A stretch of 64,000 nucleotides of DNA, taken from positions 310,001 through 374,000 of the forward strand of contig NZ_QVIO01000006.1 of assembly GCF_003416895.1 (NCBI RefSeq), in the 5' to 3' direction. The stretch comes from Duganella sp. BJB476. Its GTDB lineage: Bacteria > Pseudomonadota > Gammaproteobacteria > Burkholderiales > Burkholderiaceae_D. The position numbers and the translations under genes were made by a program. The notes beneath the pieces are model-generated. The model made no database searches, was not told the origin of the DNA, and saw nothing but the letters and a program-made list of their open reading frames with translations. Positions 27,500-36,184 of this stretch are shown here, piece by piece (within the stretch, counting starts at the first letter, position 1; every line of letters starts with the position of its first letter).

Positions 27500-27535
27500 A
27501 TGACTGCAACCGCTGTAGCGAGGCTCGATGCCTAA
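27500..27535 (+). CDS. Possible 11-codon leader peptide overlapping the CAAX-protease start
   Basis: An ATG at 27500 has AGGAG five bases upstream and reads MTATAVARLDA, stopping at 27533-27535, eight bases inside the next gene. The larger gene has only a weak ribosome binding site of its own. The short frame could serve for translational coupling, or be chance. No protein function is implied. Confidence 0.3.
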   Translation: MTATAVARLDA

Positions 27536-28190
27536 TCAGGACGCCCTGGCGCGCATCCTGCCGTTTGCCGCCTACATTTCCTTTGTTCTGATTGCTGATG
27601 TGCTGCAGCGGCTGGGTGTGACGGCCGACACGCTGCGCTGGCTGTACCCGGTCAAAATCGCGGTGGTGCTGGCATTGCTGCTCTGGTATCGGCGGCGCTA
27701 CGTCGAGCTGGCCTGGCGTCCGCTGGGCGGCGCGCTGCTGGCGCTGACGCTGGCCGTGGGCGTGGTGGTGCTGGTGTTGTGGGTGAACCTCGATGCCGCC
27801 TGGATGCAGGTGGGAAATTCAACAGGATACGATCCGCGCACCGGTGGTGCGCTAAACTGGTGGCTGGTGGCCGTGCGCATCGCCGGCGCGGCCCTGGTGG
27901 TGCCGGTGATGGAGGAGTTGTTCTGGCGCTCCTACCTGATGCGCTGGCTGGCGTCGCCGGCGTTCCTGGCCGTGCCGCCGTCCGCCGTGCGCGCTTTCCC
28001 GCTGGTGGCCAGCGCCTGCCTGTTTGGCGTCGAACATAGCCTGTGGCTGGCCGGCATTGTGGCCGGTCTCGCCTACGGCGGCTTGTATGTCCGCAGCGGC
28101 CGGTTGTGGGCGCCGGTGCTGGCGCATGCCGTGACCAACGCCCTGCTGGGCGCCTGGATTATTGTGACCGGCAGCTGGAGTTACTGGTAA
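27528..28190 (+). CDS. CAAX prenyl protease-related membrane protein of exosortase loci (TIGR03008 type)
   Basis: The 220-residue protein has about six to seven membrane helices and the CPBP/ABI motifs: Glu-Glu-x3-Arg in MEELFWRSY (Glu129, Glu130), His170 in FGVEHS and His200/Asn204 in LAHAVTN. CPBP proteins are glutamic-type intramembrane proteases. Relatives of this kind are found next to exosortase and exopolysaccharide genes, and here it is followed at once by EpsL and EpsB. It may process a membrane anchor or a PEP-CTERM tail; this is inference. Start ATG 27528. Confidence 0.82.
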   Translation: MPNQDALARILPFAAYISFVLIADVLQRLGVTADTLRWLYPVKIAVVLALLLWYRRRYVELAWRPLGGALLALTLAVGVVVLVLWVNLDAAWMQVGNSTGYDPRTGGALNWWLVAVRIAGAALVVPVMEELFWRSYLMRWLASPAFLAVPPSAVRAFPLVASACLFGVEHSLWLAGIVAGLAYGGLYVRSGRLWAPVLAHAVTNALLGAWIIVTGSWSYW

Positions 28191-28236
28191 TATCGAGTGC
28201 TGGCTGTTTTGACATCCTTTCAAAAGACGAATAACA

Positions 28237-29493
28237 ATGTTGAGTTTCCCGCGAAAATACCTGAGCAAATCATGGCCCGCCGCCTCCCTGTGGGACGTTC
28301 GTCATCCGCGCTGCCGCAGTGTGGGATTGCTGGTCGGCGTGCTGGCGAGTGGCTCGGCGTGGGCCGACCTGAGCGACACTCTGCATCCGTTCGCCTCGCT
28401 GGGTTACAGCTACGACGACAATCTGTTGCGGTTGCCGGACGACGCGCCCGGCTTTGAAGGTCCCCGCAGCGACACCATCCGCCAGCTGCAGGCCGGCCTG
28501 TCGTTCGAGCGGCCGGTGGGCCGCCAGGTGTTCAGCGGCCAGGCGCGGACCTCGCGCGTGACCTTCGATCACTATCAGACGCTGAATTACAACGGCAAGG
28601 ACCTGTCGGCCGCGTGGCAATGGCATTTCCTGGAAAATCTGGACGGACACCTGGGCGGCAGCTATTCCCAGACCTTGACGCCGTTCACCGACTTCCACTC
28701 CAGCGACCGCAATCTGCGCATCCAGCGCCATGAATACGTCGACGCCAACTGGCGTCCGCTGGCGCGCTGGCAGGTGCACGGCGCTTTTAATCGCGACAAG
28801 TTCTCCTACGACCTGGCGGTGCAGCGCTACAACGATCGCACCGAGGACGTGGCCGAAGTGGGCGGCGACTACCTTGCCGCCAGCGGCAGCCGGATCGGCC
28901 TGGTGGCGCGCAATCTGAAGGGCAAGTACGACAACCTGCGCACCAGCGGCACCCAGACGCTCGACGTCGGCTATACGCAGAAGGAAATCAAGGCCAGCAT
29001 TTACTGGTATATCAGCGGCGTGACCCAGGTCCAGGTGCTGGCCGGCGTGGCGCGGCGCGAGCACAACTACTTTGCCGATCGCGACACCAGCGGCCTGGAT
29101 GGCCGCGTCACGGCGTTCTGGAATGCCACCGGCAAGCTGCGCTTTACCGCCGCCGGCTGGCGCGAATTCTCGGCGGTCGAGAGCGCGCTGCTCAACAGCA
29201 GCCAGAACAAGGGCGCCAGCCTGAACGCCACCTGGGTCGCGACCGCCAAGCTGCAGGTCGACGGCTCGGTGCAGCGCGAGCGGCGCATGTTCAACACCGT
29301 CGGCGGCCTGGTGCTGCCGTTCGATGCCTCCGACAGCGGCAGCAAGGCCAGCCTCGGCATGACCTATACGCCCCTGAAGTCGGTGCAATTGTCGGCCAGC
29401 GTGTTCAACGAACGGCGCACCGGCAATGCCTATCTCGGTAACAGCAGCTACCGTGCCAATGGTGCGTCGATCAGTGCAACCGCACAGTTTTAA
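28237..29493 (+). CDS. epsL: EpsL-like outer-membrane beta-barrel of the XrtB exopolysaccharide locus
   Basis: The 418-residue product has a long N-terminus and a hydrophobic segment ending near SAWA (about residue 45). From there it consists of alternating beta strands (LHPFASLGYSYDDNLLRL ... ANGASISATAQF) and ends in Phe, as outer-membrane barrels do. The start of the mature part, FASLGYSYDDNLLR, is typical of EpsL-type proteins of the Methylobacillus exopolysaccharide cluster. A role as an exopolysaccharide export or surface protein is likely. The signal peptide is unusually long (about 45 residues), so a downstream start cannot be excluded. EpsB begins 9 nt after the stop. Confidence 0.78.
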   Translation: MLSFPRKYLSKSWPAASLWDVRHPRCRSVGLLVGVLASGSAWADLSDTLHPFASLGYSYDDNLLRLPDDAPGFEGPRSDTIRQLQAGLSFERPVGRQVFSGQARTSRVTFDHYQTLNYNGKDLSAAWQWHFLENLDGHLGGSYSQTLTPFTDFHSSDRNLRIQRHEYVDANWRPLARWQVHGAFNRDKFSYDLAVQRYNDRTEDVAEVGGDYLAASGSRIGLVARNLKGKYDNLRTSGTQTLDVGYTQKEIKASIYWYISGVTQVQVLAGVARREHNYFADRDTSGLDGRVTAFWNATGKLRFTAAGWREFSAVESALLNSSQNKGASLNATWVATAKLQVDGSVQRERRMFNTVGGLVLPFDASDSGSKASLGMTYTPLKSVQLSASVFNERRTGNAYLGNSSYRANGASISATAQF

Positions 29494-29501
29494 AGCCAGC
29501 C

Positions 29502-30884
29502 ATGACTGTCAATGATATTCCGATGATCTCGTTTTTTCAGCGCGTGCTCGACCCGCTGATTATCATGGGGGCCCTGTATCTGTTCTCGATGCTGTACGGG
29601 GTGCCGTTTACCGGGTACTCGCTGGTGCTGATGGTGCTGGCCTTCTTCGTCTCCTCGGCGGTGTACCAGCATGTCGACCCCTACCGCACCTGGCGCGGCG
29701 GCCGCATGCTGGCCTATTCGCGCGACATCGTGGTCGGCTGGGCGGTCACCGCGCTGATCCTGATCTTCCTGGGCTCGGTCAGCGGCCTGTCCCATCACTA
29801 TGACGTCGCGGTGGTCGTGTCGTGGTTCGTCGCCGCCCCGTTCTTCCTGCTGGCCAGCCACCTGGTGGCGCGCAAGTTCGGGTCCGACCCGAGCAACGCC
29901 AGCGAGGTGCGCTCGGTGATTATCGTCGGCGCCAACGATGTCGGCTTGAAGTTCTCGCGCGCCATCGACCGCCACCCGAACCTGTTCATGCAGATGCTGG
30001 GCTTTTTCGACGACCGCACCGAAGACCGCTGGCCGGCCGAGATGGGCTGGCCCATGCTGGGCCGCATGGGCGACATCGCCGCCTACGTGCGCGAGCATCA
30101 TGTCAAGATGATCTTCATCAGCCAGCCGATCTCGGCCCAGCCGCGCATCCGCAAGCTGCTCGACGAGCTGCAGGACACCACCGCGTCGGTGTATTTCCTG
30201 CCGGATATTTATGTGTTCGACCTGATGCAGGCCCGCTTCGACAACGTCGGCGGCATGCCGGTGATCGCCATCTGCGAGACGCCGTTCACCGGGATTAACA
30301 GCATGATCAAGCGCATCAGCGATATCGTGCTGGCGCTGGTGATCCAGATCGGCCTGCTGCCGGTGATGCTGGTGATCGCCCTGACGATCAAGCTGACCTC
30401 GCCGGGACCGGTGATTTTCCGGCAGCGCCGCTATGGCCTGTATGGCGAGGAAATCGTGGTCTACAAATTCCGCTCGATGACGGTGGCCGAGGATGGCGCC
30501 ACCGTGGTGCAGGCCACCAAGGGCGATCAGAGGGTGACCAGGGTGGGCGCTTTCCTGCGCCGCAGCTCGCTCGATGAGTTGCCGCAGTTCATAAACGTGC
30601 TGCAGGGCCGCATGAGCATCGTCGGTCCGCGCCCGCACGCCGTGGCGCACAACGAGCAGTACCGCAAGCTGATCAAGGGCTATATGCTGCGCCACAAGGC
30701 CAAGCCCGGCATTACCGGCTGGGCGCAGGTGAATGGCCTGCGCGGCGAGACGGAGACCCTGGACAAGATGGAGGCGCGCATCCGCTACGACCTCGACTAC
30801 CTGCGGACCTGGTCGCTGTGGCTGGACTTGTGGATCATCCTGCGCACGGTCAAGGTGGTGCTAAAACGCGACAACGCCCATTGA
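29502..30884 (+). CDS. epsB: Undecaprenyl-phosphate sugar phosphotransferase EpsB (WcaJ/PssY-like)
   Basis: This 460-residue enzyme starts polymer repeat-unit synthesis by moving a sugar-1-phosphate (usually glucose) onto undecaprenyl phosphate at the inner membrane. It has four N-terminal helices (about 10-120), a nucleotide-binding-like middle domain (VIIVGANDVGLKFSRAI) and a C-terminal bacterial sugar transferase domain. That last domain has the hairpin helix near 270-300, SPGPVIFRQRRYG, YKFRSM, RRSSLDELPQ and GPRPHAVAHNEQY. Length and layout are those of polyprenyl glycosylphosphotransferases from XrtB loci. Start ATG 29502. Confidence 0.92.
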   Translation: MTVNDIPMISFFQRVLDPLIIMGALYLFSMLYGVPFTGYSLVLMVLAFFVSSAVYQHVDPYRTWRGGRMLAYSRDIVVGWAVTALILIFLGSVSGLSHHYDVAVVVSWFVAAPFFLLASHLVARKFGSDPSNASEVRSVIIVGANDVGLKFSRAIDRHPNLFMQMLGFFDDRTEDRWPAEMGWPMLGRMGDIAAYVREHHVKMIFISQPISAQPRIRKLLDELQDTTASVYFLPDIYVFDLMQARFDNVGGMPVIAICETPFTGINSMIKRISDIVLALVIQIGLLPVMLVIALTIKLTSPGPVIFRQRRYGLYGEEIVVYKFRSMTVAEDGATVVQATKGDQRVTRVGAFLRRSSLDELPQFINVLQGRMSIVGPRPHAVAHNEQYRKLIKGYMLRHKAKPGITGWAQVNGLRGETETLDKMEARIRYDLDYLRTWSLWLDLWIILRTVKVVLKRDNAH

Positions 30885-30909
30885 GGCCGGCGCCGCGCGC
30901 GCGGCCTTC
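30884..30909 (+). terminator. GC-rich hairpin after epsB
   Basis: AGGCCG and CGGCCT flank a very GC-rich loop directly behind the epsB stop codon. No proper T-run follows (TCCTACAG), so only partial termination is likely. Confidence 0.35.
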
Positions 30910-31015
30910 CTACAGTGTTGCTGCATTGCGGCATGTTGCTCTAGAATCCACAGTGTGATTATTTAGGCAAACTTGGTGTTAAGCTGTTTCTAACGATACA
31001 ATTGGCTTTGTAATA

Positions 31016-31044
31016 TTGACAATCCATGGTGCCGGTTGCATACT
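31016..31044 (+). promoter_or_regulatory. Sigma-70 type promoter of the epsDEFG-xrtB-epsI operon
   Basis: A perfect -35 TTGACA (31016-31021) is followed after 17 nt by CATACT (31039-31044), four of six matches to the -10. Transcription would begin near 31051, giving a leader of about 60 nt that contains a GTCCG/CGGAC hairpin (about 31056-31076). It lies in the 227-bp gap between epsB and epsD. Confidence 0.6.
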
Positions 31045-31111
31045 CTTCGGGCAATGCCGTCCGGCGACCGGCGGACACAGCTGTCCTTTCTTATGATCTC
31101 AAGGAATTATT

Positions 31112-32107
31112 TTGAACACTTCTGATATGGCGACATTGATGGCAAACAAGAAGCGAGTTAGCGGCAAGGGCGTGCTTTGCTCGGGCCTGATCGTGGTGAC
31201 AGCCTTGGCGCTGGGCGCCTGCGGCAACAAGGAGAAAAAGCCGGGACAGTCGCTGGTCAGCGTCAACGGTGAAGAAATCACGGTACTGCAGCTGAACGAA
31301 GAATTGCAACGCGCCGGCGTGCAGCCGGCCCAGCAGGAAGCGGCCCGCAAGCAGTTGCTGGAATCGCTGATCGACCGTCAATTGTTGCAGAGCGAAGCAG
31401 CCAAGGACAAGACCGACCGCGATCCCAAGGTGGTGCAGTCGATCGAGCGCGCCAAGGCCCTGATCGTGGCGCAGGCCTATATCCAGAAGCGCGTCGGCAA
31501 CGTCGCCAAGCCGACCGTCGCCGAAGCGGAAGCCTATTATAAAGACCATCCGCTGCTGTTCAGCCAGCGCAAGCAGCTGGACATGCGGCAGTTGGTGATC
31601 GCCAGCAAGGACATGGATGCCACCCTGAAGAGCGCCATCGACAACGTCAAGACGCTGGACGACGCGGCCGCATGGATGGATGCGCACCAGGTGCGCTATG
31701 CCCGCACCCAGCTGCAGCGCTCGACCACGGACTTGCCGACGGAGCTGGCGACCAAGCTGCTGGCCATGCCCAAAGGCCAGTTGTTCATCATTACCGAAGG
31801 CGAGCGCAGCCTGCTGAACGCGATCGGCGACGTCAAGGAAGCCCCGGTGTCGCTCGAGGTCGCGACGCCGCAGATCCAGCAGTTCTTGTACAACAAGAAA
31901 ACCAAGGAAGCGGCGGACGCGGAAATCGCCCGCCTGCGGGCTGCGGCCAAGATCGAGTACCTGAACAAGGCCGATGCCGATGCCGCCGCCAAGGCCAAGC
32001 CTGCCGCCGCCGCGGCGCCGGCAGCCAGCGCGCCGGCAGCCAGCGCCCCTGCGCCGGCAGCGGCCGCCGACGCGGTCAACGAACGCGGCGCGGCCGGACT
32101 GAAGTAA
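31112..32107 (+). CDS. epsD: EpsD, SurA-like peptidyl-prolyl isomerase-type lipoprotein
   Basis: The 331-residue product starts at TTG 31112, which has AAGGA six bases upstream; an ATG at 31127 lacks such a site. A signal peptide ends in the lipobox LALGAC, so it is a lipoprotein. Residues 50-180 match the SurA/PpiC N-terminal helical fold (VNGEEITVLQLNEELQ, LLESLIDRQLL), with a reduced rotamase-like part and an Ala/Pro-rich C-terminal tail. This matches the EpsD family of exosortase exopolysaccharide loci. It probably helps fold an envelope component of the exporter. It is the first gene of the epsD-epsI operon. Confidence 0.88.
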   Translation: MNTSDMATLMANKKRVSGKGVLCSGLIVVTALALGACGNKEKKPGQSLVSVNGEEITVLQLNEELQRAGVQPAQQEAARKQLLESLIDRQLLQSEAAKDKTDRDPKVVQSIERAKALIVAQAYIQKRVGNVAKPTVAEAEAYYKDHPLLFSQRKQLDMRQLVIASKDMDATLKSAIDNVKTLDDAAAWMDAHQVRYARTQLQRSTTDLPTELATKLLAMPKGQLFIITEGERSLLNAIGDVKEAPVSLEVATPQIQQFLYNKKTKEAADAEIARLRAAAKIEYLNKADADAAAKAKPAAAAAPAASAPAASAPAPAAAADAVNERGAAGLK

Positions 32108-32152
32108 TCGATTATTCGTGTATAGAACATAAATCAAACAGGATCTGAAACC

Positions 32153-32941
32153 ATGAAAAAATTTGCGCGCTGGATTATCGCTAGTCTGCTGGCGTTCACC
32201 ATGCTGGGAGCCGCCGCGGCGGATGTGTTGCTGGGACCGGGCGATGTCCTCAAAATCTCGGTCTACGGCAACCCTGACCTGGGCCTGGAAACCCGCGTCA
32301 GCGAAACCGGCGCCATCACCTTCCCGCTGCTGGGCCAGGTCGAGGTGGGTGGCCAGACGGTCGCCGGCGCCGAGAAGAAGCTGGCCGGCCTGCTCGAGAG
32401 CGGCGGCTATGTGCGCAAGGCGCAGGTCAACATCATCGTCACGGTCATCCAGAGCCAGCAGGTTTCGGTGCTGGGCCAGGTCAACCGTCCCGGCCGCTAT
32501 CCGGTCGAAGGCAAGCGTAGCCTGATGGACATGCTGGCGATGGCCGGCGGCGTGGCGGCGGACGGCGGCGATACCGTCAGCCTGATCCGCAAACGCAATG
32601 GCGTGGTCACCAAGGATGTCATCGATGTCATCCAGATGGTGCGCAGCGGCGAACTGGGCCAGGACTTCGAACTGGCCGGCAACGACGTCATCTACGTCGA
32701 GCGCGCACCGCGCTTCTACATCTACGGCGAAGTGCAGCGTCCCGGCATGTTCCGCCTGGAGCGCACCATGACGGTGGTGCAGGCGCTGTCGGCCGGCGGC
32801 GGCCTGACCCCGCGCGGCACCGAACGCGGCATGCTGATCAAGCGTCGCGACGCCCAGGGCAAGGTGCAGCTGATCGACGCCAAGCAGGACGACCTGCTGC
32901 AAACCGATGATGTTGTGTATGTAAAGGAAAGCTGGTTCTAA
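32153..32941 (+). CDS. epsE: EpsE, polysaccharide export (Wza-like OPX) protein
   Basis: The 262-residue protein has a signal peptide (AAAADV), a poly-export domain (LLGPGDVLKISVYGNPDL, ITFPLLGQVEVGG) and two SLBB-type segments (VSVLGQVNRPGRYPV, FYIYGEVQRPGMFRL). OPX proteins form or support the outer-membrane channel for exopolysaccharide. No lipobox Cys is visible, unlike Wza. Length and order (EpsD-EpsE-EpsF) fit the XrtB locus family. ATG 32153 lies 45 nt after epsD. Confidence 0.93.
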   Translation: MKKFARWIIASLLAFTMLGAAAADVLLGPGDVLKISVYGNPDLGLETRVSETGAITFPLLGQVEVGGQTVAGAEKKLAGLLESGGYVRKAQVNIIVTVIQSQQVSVLGQVNRPGRYPVEGKRSLMDMLAMAGGVAADGGDTVSLIRKRNGVVTKDVIDVIQMVRSGELGQDFELAGNDVIYVERAPRFYIYGEVQRPGMFRLERTMTVVQALSAGGGLTPRGTERGMLIKRRDAQGKVQLIDAKQDDLLQTDDVVYVKESWF

Positions 32942-33003
32942 ACCGGCCGGTATTGTACGATCGCCACGGCGCTCGTTCCCCTATGATGACTTGAAGGTTC
33001 AAC

Positions 33004-34413
33004 ATGAATTTCCACCAATTCTTTCTGGTTCTGCGTGCGCGGAAATGGATATTACTCATTACACTCTTGCTGACCGTCGGCGTGACCCTGGTCGTGAGTC
33101 TGTTGTTGCCCAAGACATATAAGGGTACGGCCACGCTGCTGATGAACTACAAGGGCGTGGACCCGGTGACCGGCCTGACCATGCCGGGGCAGTTGCTGCC
33201 CGGCTACATGGCGACCCAGATCGACATCATCACCAGCAAGAACGTGGCGCTGCGCGTGGTCGACCAGCTCAAGCTGGCCCAGAGCCCGGCCGTGGTGCAA
33301 CAGTTCAACGAAGCCACCGAAGGCGTCGGCAGCGTGCGCGACTGGCTGGCCGACCTGCTGCTGGCCAAGCTGGAAATCGTGCCGGCCCGTGAAAGCAGCG
33401 TGGTCGACCTCAGTTTCAAGGGCAGCGATCCGCAGTTCGTCGCCGCCGTCGCCAACGCCTTCGCCGAGGAATACCAGCGTGCCAGCATCCAGCTGAAGGT
33501 CGACCCGATGAAGAAGGCCACGATCTATTTCAGCGAACAGACCAAGCTGCTGCGCGACAGCCTGGAAACGGCGCAAAGCCGGCTGTCGAAGTACCAGCAG
33601 GAGCACGGCATCGTCAGCGTGGACAACCGGCTGGACGTGGAATCGAACCGCCTGAACGACTTGTCGGCGCAGCTGGTGGCGGCGCAGGGGCAGGCGATGG
33701 AAGCGGCGTCGCGCCGCACCATGGCGCAGGGCAGCGGCGGTGCGGAATCGCCCGACGTGGCCTCCAATCCGCTGGTGCAAAACCTCAAGCTGACGCTGGC
33801 GACGTCGGAGTCGAAACTGGCCGAGATGGGCCAGCGCCTGGGCAAGAATCACCCGCAATATGAAAGCCTGCGCGCCGAGATCGAGCGCATGCGCGCCGAA
33901 CTCAATGAAAGCACCCGCCTGACCAGCAATTCGGTCAGCAACAACGCCGGCATCCTGCACCAGCGCGAAGGCGCCATCCAGGCGGCGCTGTCGGCGCAGA
34001 AGATCAAGGTGCTGGAGCTCAACCGCACCCGCGACGAAATGAACGTGCTGCAGAAAGATGTGGAAAACGCCCAGCGCGCCTTCGACCTGAGCGCCCAGCG
34101 CTTTGCCCAGACCCGCATCGAAGGCCAGTCGGAACAGTCGGATATCTCGTTGCTCAATCCGGCGGTGGCGCCGATCAAGCCGTCGGGCCCGAAGGTGGTG
34201 CTGAACACCGTGCTGGCCTTGTTCCTGGGCGGGCTGTTGGGCGTCGGCTTCTCGCTGCTGGCCGAAATGCTGGACCGCCGCGTCCGTTCCGAAGCGGACT
34301 TGAGCGAACTGCTGCAATTGCCGGTGCTGGGGACGATCGAGTGGAACGCTCCCAGCCGCAAGCGCCTGGGCCGTTTCTCGTCCCTCGTGCCCCGTAGCCT
34401 GCGTATCAATTGA
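33004..34413 (+). CDS. epsF: EpsF, Wzz-like chain-length determinant
   Basis: This 469-residue inner-membrane co-polymerase has an N-terminal helix (residues about 16-38), a Wzz domain (KTYKGTATLLMNYKG), a long coiled coil (about 170-370, many Gln/Glu/Arg heptads) and a second helix near 400-420, preceded by the Pro-rich NPAVAPIKPSGPK. It controls chain length together with EpsG, whose gene overlaps its stop. No kinase domain is fused, so the EpsF/EpsG pair forms a split system. Start ATG 33004. Confidence 0.92.
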   Translation: MNFHQFFLVLRARKWILLITLLLTVGVTLVVSLLLPKTYKGTATLLMNYKGVDPVTGLTMPGQLLPGYMATQIDIITSKNVALRVVDQLKLAQSPAVVQQFNEATEGVGSVRDWLADLLLAKLEIVPARESSVVDLSFKGSDPQFVAAVANAFAEEYQRASIQLKVDPMKKATIYFSEQTKLLRDSLETAQSRLSKYQQEHGIVSVDNRLDVESNRLNDLSAQLVAAQGQAMEAASRRTMAQGSGGAESPDVASNPLVQNLKLTLATSESKLAEMGQRLGKNHPQYESLRAEIERMRAELNESTRLTSNSVSNNAGILHQREGAIQAALSAQKIKVLELNRTRDEMNVLQKDVENAQRAFDLSAQRFAQTRIEGQSEQSDISLLNPAVAPIKPSGPKVVLNTVLALFLGGLLGVGFSLLAEMLDRRVRSEADLSELLQLPVLGTIEWNAPSRKRLGRFSSLVPRSLRIN

Positions 34414-34415
34414 GT

Positions 34416-35300
34416 ATGGAAAATAACATGAATTCAGGATTGCAAAAACTCGCCGCCGCACCGCAGCGCGGCGCCGACTCCAGCATCGGCGGACTGCTGC
34501 TGGAATCCGGCAAGATCAGCCCCGAGAACGCCGAACGCGTGCTGCGCATGCAAAAGGAACTGGGGATACGTTTCGGCGAGGCGGCCCAGCGCCTGGGCCT
34601 GGTGACCGAGGCCGACATCCAGCAGGTGCTGGCGCGCCAGTTCGACTATCCCTACCTGCAGCAAGGGCAGGGCAAGTACTCGGACAAGCTGATCGCCGCC
34701 TATCAACCGTTCAGCCCGCAGATCGAGACGCTGCGCGCGGTGCGCAGCCAGCTGATGCTGCGCTGGGTGGCGCGCGGCCGCAAATCGCTGGTGATCGCGG
34801 GCGTCCACAGCGGCGAGGGCGCCAGCCTGTTCGCGGCCAACCTGGCCGTGGTGTTCTCGCAACTGGGCGAACAGACCCTGCTGGTCGACGCCAACCTGCG
34901 CACGCCGAGCCAGCACACGGTGTTCGGCCTGACCGAGCGGCAGGGCCTGTCGGACATGCTGGCCGGCCGCGCCAACGGCGACGCCATCACCAAGATCGAG
35001 TCGTTCGTGGACTTGTCGGTGCTGGGCGCCGGCACGCTGCCGCCCAATCCGCAGGAGCTGCTCAGCCGTCCGGCGTTCGGCACCCTCAGCGCCGAGCTTG
35101 AATCGCATTACGACGTGGTGCTGTACGACGTTCCGGCCAGCGCGGTCGGCTCCGACGCGCTGGCCATCGCCGCGCGCCTGGGCGGCGTGCTGCTGGTGGC
35201 GCGCCGCAACCACACGCCGGTGGCGGACATCAACGCCCTGGCCGAGAAGATGCTGCACAGCGGCGCCGAAGTAATCGGCTCGGTCCTGGTGGACTTCTAA
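34416..35300 (+). CDS. epsG: EpsG, BY-kinase-like chain-length partner with degenerate Walker A
   Basis: The 294-residue product has an N-terminal helical domain like the GspE N-domain (IGGLLLESGKISPENAERVL, about 23-85) and a MinD/BY-kinase-like ATPase domain (about 105-294). The P-loop reads HSGEGAS, so the Lys expected at position 136 is Ala. The Walker A' motif is LLVDANLR (Asn for the second Asp), and Walker B is VVLYDVP. There is no C-terminal tyrosine cluster. The family is annotated as a tyrosine kinase partner of EpsF, but this copy may not hydrolyse ATP. ATG 34416 is chosen; TTG 34410 or ATG 34428 are alternatives. Confidence 0.88.
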   Translation: MENNMNSGLQKLAAAPQRGADSSIGGLLLESGKISPENAERVLRMQKELGIRFGEAAQRLGLVTEADIQQVLARQFDYPYLQQGQGKYSDKLIAAYQPFSPQIETLRAVRSQLMLRWVARGRKSLVIAGVHSGEGASLFAANLAVVFSQLGEQTLLVDANLRTPSQHTVFGLTERQGLSDMLAGRANGDAITKIESFVDLSVLGAGTLPPNPQELLSRPAFGTLSAELESHYDVVLYDVPASAVGSDALAIAARLGGVLLVARRNHTPVADINALAEKMLHSGAEVIGSVLVDF

Positions 35301-36184
35301 TGATGTCGATGACGCGCCCGCGCCCCATCACGGCGGACCTGCTGCAGGAATGGCTGCTGCTGGTGGTCGGCTTCCTGGTCCTGTATGTGCCGTCGTTCTA
35401 CACCTTGTTTACCGGCGTGTGGATGTCGGAGGAGCAGGCGCACGGGCCGATCATCCTGGGCTTGTCGCTGTGGCTGTTGTGGCGCCAGCGCGACGAGGTG
35501 ATGCGGGTGGCGGTGCGTCAGCACACCTCGTATGTCGGCTGGAGCGTTTTCGTGTTCGGCCTGCTGATGTATATCGCCGGCCGTTCGCAGCAGATCCTGG
35601 CGTTTGAGATCGGCTCCTTCGTGCTGATCACCGGCGCCATCCTGCTCATCAAGCTGGGGCCGGCCGCCATGCGCCTGGTGTGGTTCCCGTTTTTCTTCAT
35701 GCTGTTCATGATACCGCTGCCGAGCGCGGTCGTGACCACGCTGACCCTGCCGATGAAGATGGCGGTGTCCTATGTCTGCGAGCACCTGCTGTTCTGGGCC
35801 GGCTATCCGATCGCGCGCACCGGCGTGATCCTGCAGATCGGCCAGTATCAGCTGCTGGTGGCCGACGCCTGCGCCGGGCTGCAAACCCTGCTGACCCTGG
35901 AAGCGCTGGGACTGTTCTATCTGAACGTGGTGCGGCATACCTCGGCCTTCCGCAACTTCGCGCTGGCCGCGCTGATCATCCCGATTTCGTTTACCGCCAA
36001 CGTGACCCGGGTCGCCGCGCTGACCTTGATCACCTATTATTTCGGCGACGCCGCCGGCCAGGGCTTCCTGCACGGCTTTGCCGGCATGGTGCTGTTCATC
36101 AGCGCGCTGACCCTGATCCTGAGCATCGATTCGCTGCTGCAATGGGTGGTGCGGCTGCGCCAGGCACAAGGAGGTAAGGCATGA
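35300..36184 (+). CDS. xrtB: Exosortase B (XrtB/EpsH)
   Basis: The 294-residue inner-membrane transpeptidase recognises PEP-CTERM tails. It has about eight helices and the exosortase catalytic set: Cys191 in VADACAGLQTLL, Arg237 in ANVTRVAAL and His258 in FLHGFAGM. EQAHGP near residue 46 is another family hallmark. The start overlaps the epsG stop by one base (TAATG), and epsI overlaps its end, so expression is tied to the exopolysaccharide operon. Likely substrates in the window are the proteins at 24474, 60290 and 62407. Confidence 0.95.
   Translation: MMSMTRPRPITADLLQEWLLLVVGFLVLYVPSFYTLFTGVWMSEEQAHGPIILGLSLWLLWRQRDEVMRVAVRQHTSYVGWSVFVFGLLMYIAGRSQQILAFEIGSFVLITGAILLIKLGPAAMRLVWFPFFFMLFMIPLPSAVVTTLTLPMKMAVSYVCEHLLFWAGYPIARTGVILQIGQYQLLVADACAGLQTLLTLEALGLFYLNVVRHTSAFRNFALAALIIPISFTANVTRVAALTLITYYFGDAAGQGFLHGFAGMVLFISALTLILSIDSLLQWVVRLRQAQGGKA

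Noticed and set aside
31028..31042. TGGTGCCGGTTGCA before epsD considered as a sigma-54 promoter
   Set aside because: Only eight bases lie between GG and GC where ten are needed; a sigma-70 TTGACA-17-CATACT promoter at the same place explains the region better.
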